Below, piece after piece: positions 32,639 to 41,161 of a stretch of DNA of 64,000 nucleotides. The stretch is from NCBI RefSeq assembly GCF_000308835.1, contig NZ_BAGN01000076.1:1-64000 (forward strand), read 5' to 3'. Source of the stretch: Nocardia vinacea NBRC 16497 (GTDB lineage: Bacteria > Actinomycetota > Actinomycetes > Mycobacteriales > Mycobacteriaceae). The number at the start of each line of letters is the position of its first letter. Position 1 is the first letter of the stretch. The notes beneath the pieces are model-generated. The model saw only the letters and a list, made by a program, of their open reading frames with translations. It was not told the DNA's origin and did not search any database. A program made the position numbers and the translations under genes.

Positions 32639-33928
32639 TCAGACTCCGACCTCGACCGCGGTCAGCACGTCACCGACCAGACCGGCGGCGAGGGTATTGC
32701 CGCCCGCCGGATCGATGAGCAGGAAGCTGCCGGTGTGCCGGTTGACGCGGTAGTCGTCGGCCGCGATCGGCTCGGCGACGCGCACCGAGATGCGACCGAT
32801 ATCGTTGAGCGCCAACGACTCCGGGCTCGCTTCCGCGGTCAGGTTCTGCTCGTCGAACCGCTCGACGAGCGCGCCGACGATCGCCTGCGTGGTGCGGGTG
32901 CCGTGCTTGAGCAGCAGGCGCGCGCCGGGGCGCAGCGGCTTATCACCGAGCCAGCAGACGGTCGCGTCGAAGGTGTCGATCGGTTCCGGCGCATCGGCGC
33001 GGGAGGCGATGATGTCACCGCGCGAGATGTCCACATCGTCGGCCAGGATCAGCGTGACACTGCGCCCGACCTGTGCGACGGCGAGCTCACCATCGGGGGT
33101 ATCGACCCGCTCGACGGTGGAGCGAATTCCCGAGGGCAGCACGACGATTTCGTCGCCGGGCGAGACCGAGCCCGCCGCGATCTGGCCCGCGTAGCCGCGG
33201 TAGTCCGGGTATTCGGCGGTGCGCGGACGGATCACGTACTGCACCGGGAAGCGCAGGCCGAGCGCGTGCTCGCCCGAGCTGTCGGCGTCCACCGGCACCG
33301 ATTCGAGGTGCTCGATCAGCGAAGGCCCGTCGTAGTACGGAGTGTTCGCCGATCGCGAGGCGATATTGTCACCGTGCAGTGCGGAGACCGGAATCTCCAG
33401 CACATCCTCGGCGGCCCAGCCGAGCGTGCTGGTGAGGGTGTTGAATTCGGCCGAGATCGCGGCGAATACGGTCGCCGGGTCATCGACCAGGTCGATCTTG
33501 TTCACCGCGAGCACCAGCTTCGGCACGCCGAGCAGCGCGAGAACCGCGGCATGGCGACGGGTCTGCTCGATGACGCCCTTGCGCGCGTCGACGAGCAGGA
33601 TCACCAGCTGCGCGGTGGACGCGCCGGAGACGGTGTTGCGGGTGTACTGCACATGCCCGGGCGTATCCGCGAGCACGAAAGACCGCTTGGGCGTTGCGAA
33701 GTAGCGGTAGGCGACATCGATGGTGATGCCCTGCTCGCGTTCCGCGCGCAGCCCGTCCACGAGCAGCGAAAGATCCGGTGTGGCAAGACCTTTGTCCACC
33801 GACGCGCGGGTGACGGCGTCGATCTGGTCGGCCAGTACGGATTTCGTATCGTAGAGCAGGCGTCCGACCAGGGTGGACTTACCGTCGTCGACAGAACCGG
33901 CGGTGGCCAGCCTCAGTAGGTCGGACAT
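32639..33928 (-). CDS. cysN: Sulfate adenylyltransferase GTPase subunit
   Basis: 429 residues. Translation-factor-type GTPase: G1 AGSVDDGKST near residue 9, G3 DTPGH, G4 NKID, followed by two beta-barrel domains. It couples GTP hydrolysis to APS formation by CysD. The length matches CysN alone; the C-terminal APS kinase (CysC) domain found in fused CysNC proteins is absent, consistent with the APS-reductase type CysH in this operon. ATG 33928 is one base after the cysD stop. Confidence 0.93.
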   Translation of the reverse strand: MSDLLRLATAGSVDDGKSTLVGRLLYDTKSVLADQIDAVTRASVDKGLATPDLSLLVDGLRAEREQGITIDVAYRYFATPKRSFVLADTPGHVQYTRNTVSGASTAQLVILLVDARKGVIEQTRRHAAVLALLGVPKLVLAVNKIDLVDDPATVFAAISAEFNTLTSTLGWAAEDVLEIPVSALHGDNIASRSANTPYYDGPSLIEHLESVPVDADSSGEHALGLRFPVQYVIRPRTAEYPDYRGYAGQIAAGSVSPGDEIVVLPSGIRSTVERVDTPDGELAVAQVGRSVTLILADDVDISRGDIIASRADAPEPIDTFDATVCWLGDKPLRPGARLLLKHGTRTTQAIVGALVERFDEQNLTAEASPESLALNDIGRISVRVAEPIAADDYRVNRHTGSFLLIDPAGGNTLAAGLVGDVLTAVEVGV

Positions 33929-33929
33929 G

Positions 33930-34859
33930 TCAGAAATATCCTTCTCGTTTGCGGTCTTCCATTGCGGCCTCGGACACTCGGTCGTCACCGCGAGTAGCGC
34001 CGCGCTCGGTCAAACGGGACGCGGCGACCTCGGCGAGAATCGCCTGGTTATCGGCCGCGTCGGAAAGAATCGCGCCGGTGGAGGATCCGTCGCCGACGGT
34101 GCGGTAGCGCACCGAACGGGTCTCGAGCACCTCACCATCGCGCGGGCCGCCCCAGACGCCGGGGGTCATCCACATGCCGTCGCGCTGGTACACCGGACGC
34201 TCGTGCGAGTAGTAGATGTTCGCCAGATCGACATCCTCACGTGCGATGTAGCGCCAGATATCGAGTTCGGTCCAGTTGCTCAGCGGGAACACCCGGACGT
34301 GCTCGCCGGGAGCATGCTTGCCGTTGTACAGATTCCACAGCTCGGGCCGCTGCCGCTTCGGATCCCACTGCCCGAAGGCATTGCGCAGCGAGAAGATTCG
34401 TTCCTTGGCGCGTGAACGCTCTTCATCGCGGCGGCCACCGCCGAAGACCGCGTCGAAGCGGTGCTCGGTGATGGCGTCCAGCAGCGGAACCGTCTGTAGG
34501 GGATTGCGGATGCCGTCGGCGCGCTCGGTGAGCCTGCCGTCGGCCAGATAGTCCTCGACCTTCGCGACATGCAGTCGCAGGCCGTACTTTTCGACCACCT
34601 TGTCGCGGAATTCGAGCACCTCGGGCAGGTTGTGCCCGGTGTCGACGTGCAGCAGCGCGAACGGCAGCGGCGCGGGCCAGAAGGCCTTGAGCGCCAGGTG
34701 CAGCAGCACCGTGGAATCCTTACCGCCGGAGAACAGGATCACCGGCCGCTCGAATTCACCTGCCACTTCACGGAAAATGTGGATCGATTCCGACTCCAAC
34801 GCCGCGAGGGTGTCGAAATCGGTGATGCCCAAGGAACGTGCGCTGATGGTTTCGGTCAT
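33930..34859 (-). CDS. cysD: Sulfate adenylyltransferase small subunit
   Basis: 309 residues. PP-loop ATPase motif FSGGKDSTVLLHL near residue 36, and the conserved GGRRDEERSRAKER and NLYNG regions of CysD. With CysN it makes adenosine 5'-phosphosulfate from ATP and sulfate. The ATG at 34859 overlaps the cysH stop by 4 bases (ATGA), which fixes the start against an in-frame ATG six codons upstream. Confidence 0.94.
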   Translation of the reverse strand: MTETISARSLGITDFDTLAALESESIHIFREVAGEFERPVILFSGGKDSTVLLHLALKAFWPAPLPFALLHVDTGHNLPEVLEFRDKVVEKYGLRLHVAKVEDYLADGRLTERADGIRNPLQTVPLLDAITEHRFDAVFGGGRRDEERSRAKERIFSLRNAFGQWDPKRQRPELWNLYNGKHAPGEHVRVFPLSNWTELDIWRYIAREDVDLANIYYSHERPVYQRDGMWMTPGVWGGPRDGEVLETRSVRYRTVGDGSSTGAILSDAADNQAILAEVAASRLTERGATRGDDRVSEAAMEDRKREGYF

Positions 34860-35590
34860 GACTGATGCAACCCGCATTCGGTCTTGGCGAGGCCGGCCCA
34901 GCGGCCGCTTCGCGGATCGGAACCCGGCTCCGGTTTCCGTGTGCACGGAGCGCAGCCGATGGACGGATATCCCTCCTCCACCAGGGGATTGACGAGGATG
35001 CCGTGCTGTTCGATATAGGCTTGCATCTCGTCGTCGGACCAGGCGGCGATCGGGTTGATCTTCACCAGTCCGAACGCCTCGTCGAACGAGATGAGCGGGG
35101 CGTTGGCCCGGGTCGGTGCCTCCACGCGGCGGATGCCGGTGACCCAGGCGTTGTAACCGCCGAGCGAGCGCTTCAGCGGCACAACCTTGCGCAACCGGCA
35201 GCATTCACCGGCATCACGCGCGAACAAATCCTTGCCGAGCAGCTGATCCTGTTCGGCCACAGTGCTTTCCGGCCGCACATTGACCACGTTGACGCCGTAT
35301 ACGGCCTCCACCGCATCTCGGGTGCCGATGGTCTCGGCGAAGTGGTAGCCGGTATCCAGGAAAAGCACGTCCACACCCGAATGCACTTGGGCGGCAAGGT
35401 GAACCAGCACGCCGTCCTGCATATTCGAGGCGACGATGTAGCCGGTGCCGAAAACGTCCTCGGTCCACCGCAGCAAATCCAGTGCCGTGGCGTCGGGCCC
35501 GAGTTCGGCCGCGCCTTTTTCGGCGATCGCCCGCAATTCGTCTTCCGACAGCTTCGCGGGCAGGTCCGCCGTTACTTGATCCGTTGTCAC
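34856..35590 (-). CDS. cysH: APS reductase (4Fe-4S type)
   Basis: 244 residues. PAPS/APS reductase fold with the paired cysteines of GECCRLRKV, the CAPC pair in IGCAPCTRK and the C-terminal ECGLH, whose Cys is the catalytic residue. The CC...CxxC cluster marks an adenylylsulfate reductase that uses APS directly, not PAPS. GTG 35590 has GGGAG 8 bases upstream and follows the sirA stop by 14 bases. It makes sulfite for SirA. Confidence 0.93.
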   Translation of the reverse strand: MTTDQVTADLPAKLSEDELRAIAEKGAAELGPDATALDLLRWTEDVFGTGYIVASNMQDGVLVHLAAQVHSGVDVLFLDTGYHFAETIGTRDAVEAVYGVNVVNVRPESTVAEQDQLLGKDLFARDAGECCRLRKVVPLKRSLGGYNAWVTGIRRVEAPTRANAPLISFDEAFGLVKINPIAAWSDDEMQAYIEQHGILVNPLVEEGYPSIGCAPCTRKPEPGSDPRSGRWAGLAKTECGLHQS

Positions 35591-35604
35591 GCTAGTTCTC
35601 CCAT

Positions 35605-37416
35605 TTACCGAAGGTCGGCCTCGTCGGCACGAACCGCCCACTGAGCGAACCGTTCGCCGTCCTCGCGGTGCTTGATGAAGTTGCGCACCACCCGTTCGAT
35701 GTAGTCACCGAGTTCGTTGGTGGTCACCTTGTGCTGACGCAGTTTGCGACCGAAGGCGCTGTCGAAGCCGAGGCTGCCACCGAGATGAACCTGGAAACCC
35801 TCGACATGATTCCCGGAGCCGTCATCGATCAGCTGACCCTTGAAGCCGATATCGGCGACCTGCGCACGCGCGCAGGAGTTCGGGCAGCCGTTGATATTGA
35901 TGGTCACGGGAACGTCCAGCTGCGCATTGAGATCCGCGAGCCGCTCCTCCAGCTCCGGCACCAGCGCCTGGGACCGCTTGCGGGTCTCGGCGAAGGAGAG
36001 CTTGCAGAACTCGATTCCGGAGCAGGCCATCAGGTTCCGGCGCCACAGCGACGGACGTGCCTGCAGGCCAAGGGGTTCCAGCTCGTCGATCAGCGCGTCG
36101 ACCTTGTCGTCGGCGATATCGAGCACGATCAGCTTCTGGTACGGGGTGAACCGGATCCGGTCCGAGCCGTACTTCTCCGCCGCCTCGGCGACCTTGGTCA
36201 GGACGGTGCCCGAAACCCGGCCGGCGATGGGGGAGAAGCCGATCGCGTTGAGCCCGTTGCGCAGCTTCTGCACGCCGACGTGATCGATCGGCTTTTTCGG
36301 CTGTTCCGGCGCGGGACCGTCGATCAGCTTGCGCTTCAGGTACTCGTCCTCGAGCACCTGACGGAACTTCTCGATGCCCCAGTCCTTGATGAGGAACTTC
36401 AGCCGCGCCTTGGTGCGCAGGCGGCGATAGCCGTAATCGCGGAACAGCGAGACGACGGCCTCCCACACATCGGGAACCTCGTCCAGCGGCACCCACACGC
36501 CGACGCGCTGGGCCAGCATCGGATTCGTCGACAGACCGCCGCCGACCCACAGATCCAGACCAGGGCCGCGCTCCGGGTGATTCACGCCGACGAACGCGAC
36601 ATCGTTGATCTCGTGCACCACATCCTGCTGGCCCGAGATCGCGGTCTTGAACTTGCGCGGCAGGTTGGAGTATTCCTTCTTGCCGATGTAGCGGCGCACG
36701 ATCTCGTCGATCGCGGGCGTCGGGTCGATGATCTCGGTCAGCGATTCACCGGCCAGCGGCGAGCCGAGCACCACGCGCGGGCAGTCGCCGCACGCCTCGG
36801 TGGTCTTGAGGCCGACGCCTTCGATCCGCTTCCAGATCTCGGGGACGTTCTCGACCTCGATCCAGTGGTACTGGACGTTCTCGCGGTCGGACAGGTCGGC
36901 GGTGTCGCGGGCGAACTCGGTGGAGATCTGGCCGAGGGTCTTCAGCTGCGCGACGTTCAATGCGCCCGCATCGCAGCGGATGCGCATCATGAAGTACCTG
37001 GCCTCGAGAATGTCGATGTTCTCGTCACCGGTCCAGGTGCCGTCGTAGCCCTGTTCGCGCTGGGTGTAGAGACCCCACCAGCGGAACCGGCCGCGCAGAT
37101 CGCCCTTGTCGATGCTGTCGAAGCCCTGCTTGGAATAGATGTTCTCGATCCGGGCCCGGACATTGAGCGGGTTGTCGTCCTTCTTGGACTGCTCGTTCGG
37201 GTTCAGCGGCTCGCGGTAGCCGAGCGCCCACTGGCCCTCGGCCTTGCGGCGCACCGGCTTACCGGTGCGGACCCGCGGACCCGCCGCTACCTCGGTCCGG
37301 GGACGGTCCGGGCGGACCCGTCGTTCGGAGGCCGGTCGGACCGGGCGCGCGTGCTGCCCAGGCCGGGATTCCGGCTGGGGCTGATCCGTGGGACCGGCGT
37401 CGGTGCTCGACGTCAT
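35605..37416 (-). CDS. sirA: Ferredoxin-dependent sulfite reductase
   Basis: 603 residues. Two ferredoxin-like/sirohaem repeats; the cluster ligands are in CSGIEFC and NGCPNSC. A Tyr in WWGLYTQRE and a Cys in MRIRCDAG correspond to the Tyr-Cys pair described next to the active site in M. tuberculosis NirA/SirA. It reduces sulfite to sulfide with six electrons from ferredoxin. The first ~60 residues are an Arg/Pro-rich extension. ATG 37416 has AGGAG upstream. First structural gene of the operon, behind a cysteine-rich leader peptide. Confidence 0.92.
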   Translation of the reverse strand: MTSSTDAGPTDQPQPESRPGQHARPVRPASERRVRPDRPRTEVAAGPRVRTGKPVRRKAEGQWALGYREPLNPNEQSKKDDNPLNVRARIENIYSKQGFDSIDKGDLRGRFRWWGLYTQREQGYDGTWTGDENIDILEARYFMMRIRCDAGALNVAQLKTLGQISTEFARDTADLSDRENVQYHWIEVENVPEIWKRIEGVGLKTTEACGDCPRVVLGSPLAGESLTEIIDPTPAIDEIVRRYIGKKEYSNLPRKFKTAISGQQDVVHEINDVAFVGVNHPERGPGLDLWVGGGLSTNPMLAQRVGVWVPLDEVPDVWEAVVSLFRDYGYRRLRTKARLKFLIKDWGIEKFRQVLEDEYLKRKLIDGPAPEQPKKPIDHVGVQKLRNGLNAIGFSPIAGRVSGTVLTKVAEAAEKYGSDRIRFTPYQKLIVLDIADDKVDALIDELEPLGLQARPSLWRRNLMACSGIEFCKLSFAETRKRSQALVPELEERLADLNAQLDVPVTININGCPNSCARAQVADIGFKGQLIDDGSGNHVEGFQVHLGGSLGFDSAFGRKLRQHKVTTNELGDYIERVVRNFIKHREDGERFAQWAVRADEADLR

Positions 37417-37455
37417 GGGGGTCGCTCCTGCTGGGTGAAGGTACATCCGTGCTGA

Positions 37456-37534
37456 AGGCGTGAGGGGCTGACTCACGCCTGCGGTGTCAGCGGGCCGATG
37501 TCCGTCGAAATCGGGAATCACCGGGCAAACCCGG
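37456..37534 (-). promoter_or_regulatory. Attenuator-like hairpins between leader peptide and sirA
   Basis: A perfect 9-bp stem with a 7-base loop (37456-37464 with 37472-37480) sits 40 bases upstream of sirA. A second stem, CCGGG/CCCGG around CAAA, lies at 37521-37534, about 18 bases after the leader stop. Their order downstream of a Cys-rich leader fits translation-dependent attenuation; no U-run follows, so Rho or ribosome-site masking would be needed. Confidence 0.5.
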
Positions 37535-37551
37535 GAATGCGCGCCGCTGAG

Positions 37552-37644
37552 CTACCGGAGAGAACCGGGCAGACAGCAGGCGCTACAGACGCGCTTGTAG
37601 TCGACGTGGCGACGTGCCACAAGTCGTACTCCAGATCCGCGCAT
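37552..37644 (-). CDS. Cysteine-rich leader peptide of the sulfur operon
   Basis: 30 codons, too short for usual gene calls. The peptide runs MRGSGVRLV, then ARRHVDYKRV, then CSACCLPGSLR: three Cys codons (TGT, TGC, TGC-TGT region at residues 20, 23, 24) follow the RRHVD-x-x-RV motif of actinobacterial putative leader peptides. The ATG is 7 bases after CACAAT (complement of 37652-37657), a -10-like element, so the transcript probably starts at the ATG (leaderless). In M. smegmatis, leaderless Cys-rich short ORFs upstream of sulfur genes act as cysteine-responsive attenuators. Here ribosome stalling at the Cys codons under cysteine shortage would alter the downstream hairpins and raise sirA expression. 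Confidence 0.75.
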   Translation of the reverse strand: MRGSGVRLVARRHVDYKRVCSACCLPGSLR

Positions 37645-37818
37645 GGCGCCTATTGTGCCACGTCAGGGTGGCCCTTCCGACCGGGCGGCCATATTTCCCG
37701 CGAAATCGAGGGAAATTCCCTGGACTATGCGGGCCGATTGTGATGGCTGTCATAGTTAGCGGTCTCAATGCGTCGCATGATTCGTCAAGATCATCGCCAG
37801 TGAAGCGAGTCACTCGGA

Positions 37819-37841
37819 TTGACCTCGAGCTAGGTCGAGGT
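37819..37841 (+). promoter_or_regulatory. MerR-type promoter/operator
   Basis: TTGACC (37819-37824) overlaps the inverted repeat ACCTCGA-6-TCGAGGT (37822-37841). The layout matches SoxR/MerR-controlled promoters, where the repeat fills the spacer after a TTGACCTC -35. It precedes the SnoaL-like gene; no merR gene is nearby. Confidence 0.6.
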
Positions 37842-37856
37842 AGCAAGCTCTGTGGC

Positions 37857-38246
37857 ATGAGTACCGATACCGACCTGGACGCCATCCGCGAGGTCGTCGC
37901 CACCATTCAGCATTCCCAGCAGAACGAGCTCGTCGACGAATTCGTCGGTCTGTTCCGCGAGGACGCCATCTGGACGACCGGAGGCGGTAAGCGCCTGTTC
38001 GGCCGCGCGGCCATCGGTGAGTTCACCGCCCAGGTGCTGCCGGGTGCGATGCGGGACGGTACCGCGACCTACGAGGTCGAGCATGTGCTGTTCATCCGCC
38101 CGGACGTGGCCGCGGTCAAGGTGGTCCAGCGGTACTTCGACGGCGACGGTCAGCTGTCCGGTCAGGGCTCGCCGATGTACGTCATGGCCAAGGAGGAGGG
38201 CCGCTGGCTGCTCACCGCGAACCAGAACACCGTCGTCGCCGACTGA
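37857..38246 (+). CDS. SnoaL/SgcJ-EcaC-like NTF2-fold protein
   Basis: 129 residues. NTF2-like pattern: LDAIREVVATIQHSQ, FREDAIWTTGGGKRLFGRAAI, EVEHVLFIRPDVAAVKV and the end LLTANQNTVV, close to the SgcJ/EcaC family of uncertain activity. ATG 37857 is the first sensible start; no strong ribosome site is visible, so a near-leaderless message is possible given the promoter at 37819. The MerR-type operator suggests induction by a drug or oxidant. Confidence 0.75.
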   Translation: MSTDTDLDAIREVVATIQHSQQNELVDEFVGLFREDAIWTTGGGKRLFGRAAIGEFTAQVLPGAMRDGTATYEVEHVLFIRPDVAAVKVVQRYFDGDGQLSGQGSPMYVMAKEEGRWLLTANQNTVVAD

Positions 38247-38314
38247 ATCCGCTCGCAACAGCCCAGGGAGCCGCGCTCACCGAAGAAACGGGTTCAGGCG
38301 GTTTGAGCCAAGTA

Positions 38315-38342
38315 TCCCCCGCCTTCGACTTCAGGCGGGGGA
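38315..38342. other. Strong hairpin upstream of hemW (terminator or IS200/IS605 end)
   Basis: TCCCCCGCCT (38315-38324) pairs perfectly with AGGCGGGGGA (38333-38342), 8-base loop. It could end the SnoaL-like transcript. Its shape and the following GGAATCAA also resemble the subterminal hairpin at the right end of IS200/IS605 elements, but no transposase lies nearby. Confidence 0.5.
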
Positions 38343-38359
38343 GGAATCAAACTGGTGGG

Positions 38360-39565
38360 GTGAGTTCCGTCGCCGCCCCGATCGAAGCCGAGAGGTCTGC
38401 CCTCGTGCTGCGCGATTTCGGGGGCGGCCCGTTCGGGATCTACGTCCATGTGCCGTTCTGTGCGACACGCTGCGGATATTGCGATTTCAACACCTATACC
38501 GCGGGTGAGCTGGGCACCTCGGCATCGCCGCAGTCCTGGCTCGAAGCGCTGCGCGGCGAATTGGCGACAGCGGCCGGCGAGTTCGCGAAGCTGCCGACGG
38601 ACACGCCCGAGGTCGCGACGATCTTCGTCGGCGGTGGCACGCCGTCGCTGCTCGGCGGTGACGGCCTGTCGGAGGTGCTGGACTCGGTGCGCGCGAACTT
38701 CACCCTTGCCGCCGACGCCGAGGTGACCACCGAATCCAACCCGGAGTCGACCTCAGCGGAGTTCTTCGAACGTATCCGCACGGCCGGATTCACCCGGGTC
38801 TCGCTCGGCATGCAATCCGCGGCCCAGCATGTGCTGAAGGTGCTGGATCGCACCCATACGCCGGGTCGGGCCGTCGCCGCGGCGAAAGAGGCACGTGCCG
38901 CGGGATTCGACCATGTGAATCTCGACCTGATCTACGGCACCCCGGGCGAACGGGACAGTGATCTGGACGCGAGCCTGGACGCGGTGCTGAGCGCGGGCGT
39001 CGACCACGTCTCGGCCTACTCGCTCATCGTCGAGGACGGCACCGCGCTGGCTCGCCGCGTCCGCCGCGGCGAACTCCCCGCCCCCGACGACGATGTGCTC
39101 GCCGCCCGCTATGAACGCATCGACTCCCGCCTGGCCGCGGCCGGCCTCACCTGGTACGAGGTATCCAATTGGGCCGCAGGCGATTCCGCGCGCTGTCGGC
39201 ACAACCTCGGCTACTGGGACGGCGGCGATTGGCTCGGCGCGGGCCCCGGTGCGCACAGCCACGTCGGCGGCGTGCGCTGGTGGAACGTCAAACACCCTGC
39301 GCGCTATGCCGATACCGTCGGGCGCGGCGGTCTGCCCGCGGCGGGCTGGGAAATACTCACCGCCGACGAGCAGCACACCGAACGCGTCATGCTCACCGTT
39401 CGCTTGCGCACCGGCCTGCCGCTGAACGAGTTGGCCCCAACGGAATCCGTCGCCGCAACCCGAATCATCGCCGACGGTCTGGCAGTTCGCTCCGGTGACC
39501 ATCTGATCCTCACCGACCGCGGTCGCCTGCTCGCCGACGGCGTCGTTCGAGACCTCCTGACCTGA
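38360..39565 (+). CDS. hemW: Radical SAM heme chaperone HemW
   Basis: 401 residues. The radical SAM cluster motif is CATRCGYC at residue ~30, preceded by YVHVPFC as in HemN/HemW. HemN's extra N-terminal Cys and active-site features are absent, so HemW (heme transfer) is preferred to coproporphyrinogen oxidase. C-terminal HemN_C-like domain present (LTVRLRTGLPLNEL). GTG 38360 is used; the frame is open upstream to 38303 through the hairpin. M. tuberculosis has its homologue in the same neighbourhood (Rv2388c). Confidence 0.88.
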   Translation: MSSVAAPIEAERSALVLRDFGGGPFGIYVHVPFCATRCGYCDFNTYTAGELGTSASPQSWLEALRGELATAAGEFAKLPTDTPEVATIFVGGGTPSLLGGDGLSEVLDSVRANFTLAADAEVTTESNPESTSAEFFERIRTAGFTRVSLGMQSAAQHVLKVLDRTHTPGRAVAAAKEARAAGFDHVNLDLIYGTPGERDSDLDASLDAVLSAGVDHVSAYSLIVEDGTALARRVRRGELPAPDDDVLAARYERIDSRLAAAGLTWYEVSNWAAGDSARCRHNLGYWDGGDWLGAGPGAHSHVGGVRWWNVKHPARYADTVGRGGLPAAGWEILTADEQHTERVMLTVRLRTGLPLNELAPTESVAATRIIADGLAVRSGDHLILTDRGRLLADGVVRDLLT

Positions 39566-39788
39566 CCCCGCTCGGGCAATTTCCTTCGTGGCCGTCTCGA
39601 TCGCCCGCATGGTGAGGCGGCAAGGTCATCATCGAACCGCTGGACACTTGTGAAAACGGCGAGCAGGCACTGGCATAGCGCGACATTGTGACTTATCTCC
39701 ACTTCACGGCCGGTTTCGTGGATGCGGGCCGTTGCACTATCACAGATCGGTAAAGACGCGTAGGCTTCGGACCAACCCAAGGAGTCTT

Positions 39789-40004
39789 ATGCCATCGGCA
39801 CGACATATCACCCTTATCTCTGAGCAGAGCGAGTTCGCCGAGGCGCGCGCCGCGGAGAAGGCTGAAACCGCGCGACAGTGCGCGATAGCCGCCCGGACGG
39901 TCGCCAGCCACGCCGAGGACGCGGCTGATTGTGAGTCCCTCCTCGCCATGCTCGGCCTCGACGCACTGGCGGGCAAGATGGCAAGAACCGTGTCCGAGCT
40001 CTAG
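39789..40004 (+). CDS. Small conserved-looking protein of unknown function
   Basis: 71 residues with a good ribosome site (AAGGAG, 4 bases before ATG). Helical and Ala/Glu-rich (EFAEARAAEKAETARQCAIAARTVASHAEDAADCESLLAMLGLDALAGKMA). Two Cys, no membrane segment. Not recognised. A very strong hairpin follows, supporting an independent expressed gene. Confidence 0.6.
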   Translation: MPSARHITLISEQSEFAEARAAEKAETARQCAIAARTVASHAEDAADCESLLAMLGLDALAGKMARTVSEL

Positions 40005-40087
40005 TAGCGGGGCTCGTCCGCCTCGCTCCGTGCCGCCTCGAGGTGCCATCTGCGGCATCGGGTCCCGGCTGCGCTCCCGCACAAGCT

Positions 40088-40129
40088 GTCACGGCGTCGC
40101 ACAACGTCTACTGTGTGCGACGTCGTGAC
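40088..40129 (+). terminator. Strong hairpin after the 71-residue gene
   Basis: 16-bp arms (40088-40103, 40114-40129) with a single G-T pair and a 10-base loop, 84 bases past the stop. Confidence 0.55.
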
Positions 40130-40338
40130 CCGCTATGCGAGGTGCTCGAGCCTTTGCGAGAGCGCGGAACAGGCGTCACACGCGCTCGGGGGTGGTGAGC
40201 TCCACGTTGTGGTGCGCCAATTCAGGCGGGTTGATGAGAGCGCCATAACCGACTGATCAGTCCGTCTTCCTGTCGGTGCTCGGCAAAAGGTGACAACATC
40301 ATGAGCCGACAGCATCAACGACGACAGGCAGGACTCCG
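40130..40338. promoter_or_regulatory. Upstream region of the secreted hydrolase with TetR-like palindrome
   Basis: Non-coding. GACTGATCAGTC at 40251-40262 is a perfect 12-bp palindrome (imperfectly extended to ACCGACTGATCAGTCCGT) 77 bases before the hydrolase start. It resembles TetR-family operators; no regulator is adjacent. Confidence 0.45.
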
Positions 40339-41142
40339 ATGAACATCACCCGTAGTCTCCGCGCCTGCATCGCGGCGCTCGCCCTGGCTTTCACACCCGT
40401 CCTCGCGGCCGCCCCCGCGACTGCCGAACCGCTCCCGACGATCGTGCTCGTGCACGGCGCCTTCGCCGACACCACGAGTTGGAACGGCGTTGCCGCGACG
40501 CTGCGCGACCACGGTTATCAAGTGGTTGTTCCCGACAACCCGCTGCGCGGCCCCGCCAACGACGCCGCGGCCATCCAGCGAACCCTGGACACCATCTCCG
40601 GACCTGTTGTCCTGGTGGGCCATTCGTATGGCGGCTTCGTCATCACCAATGTCCACGACCCGAAAGTCCAAGCGCTGGTCTACATTGCGGCCTTCGCCCC
40701 GGCGCAGGGCGAAACCGGTCTCCTCGAACTCAACCCGATCAGCTTCCCCGGCAGCCAGTTGCTGCCCCCGGCGCTCCAGGTACGCGTCGTCGACGATCCA
40801 AATGGCTTGGCAGGCAAGAACCTCGACGGCTACATAGCCCCTGCCTACTTCAACTCCGTCTTCTGCCAAGACGTATCCCCCGAAGTAGCCGCCGACATGA
40901 TCGCCCACCAACACTCCCTGGCCGTATCCGCCAACGTCGAACCCTCCGGCGCTCCCTCCTGGTCCGCAACCCCCAGCTGGTACCTCGTCTCAGCCAACGA
41001 CCGCATAATCCCCCCTGCCTCCCAACGCTTCATGGCAAATCGCATGGGTGCCCACACCAGCGAAATCGACGCTTGCCACGCCTCCCTGGTCTCCCGCCCC
41101 AACGAGGTCGCCACCGTAGTAGAAGCCGCCGCCGGTCGATAA
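40339..41142 (+). CDS. Secreted alpha/beta hydrolase
   Basis: 267 residues. Signal peptide of ~30 residues (basic start, hydrophobic core, cleavage near ATAEP). The mature part begins with PTIVLVHGAFADTTSW (oxyanion His-Gly), nucleophile elbow GHSYGG (Ser), acid Asp in SANDRIIPP and His in ACHASLVS. This resembles the EstC/salicylate-esterase-like hydrolases. Active outside the cytoplasm on a small ester or amide; substrate unknown. Confidence 0.83.
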   Translation: MNITRSLRACIAALALAFTPVLAAAPATAEPLPTIVLVHGAFADTTSWNGVAATLRDHGYQVVVPDNPLRGPANDAAAIQRTLDTISGPVVLVGHSYGGFVITNVHDPKVQALVYIAAFAPAQGETGLLELNPISFPGSQLLPPALQVRVVDDPNGLAGKNLDGYIAPAYFNSVFCQDVSPEVAADMIAHQHSLAVSANVEPSGAPSWSATPSWYLVSANDRIIPPASQRFMANRMGAHTSEIDACHASLVSRPNEVATVVEAAAGR

Positions 41143-41161
41143 CAAGATCCGATCGCCGGGC

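Noticed and set aside
35668..37455. 595-codon plus-strand open frame
   Set aside because: Antisense to sirA; no motif or ribosome binding site. Typical GC-rich shadow frame.
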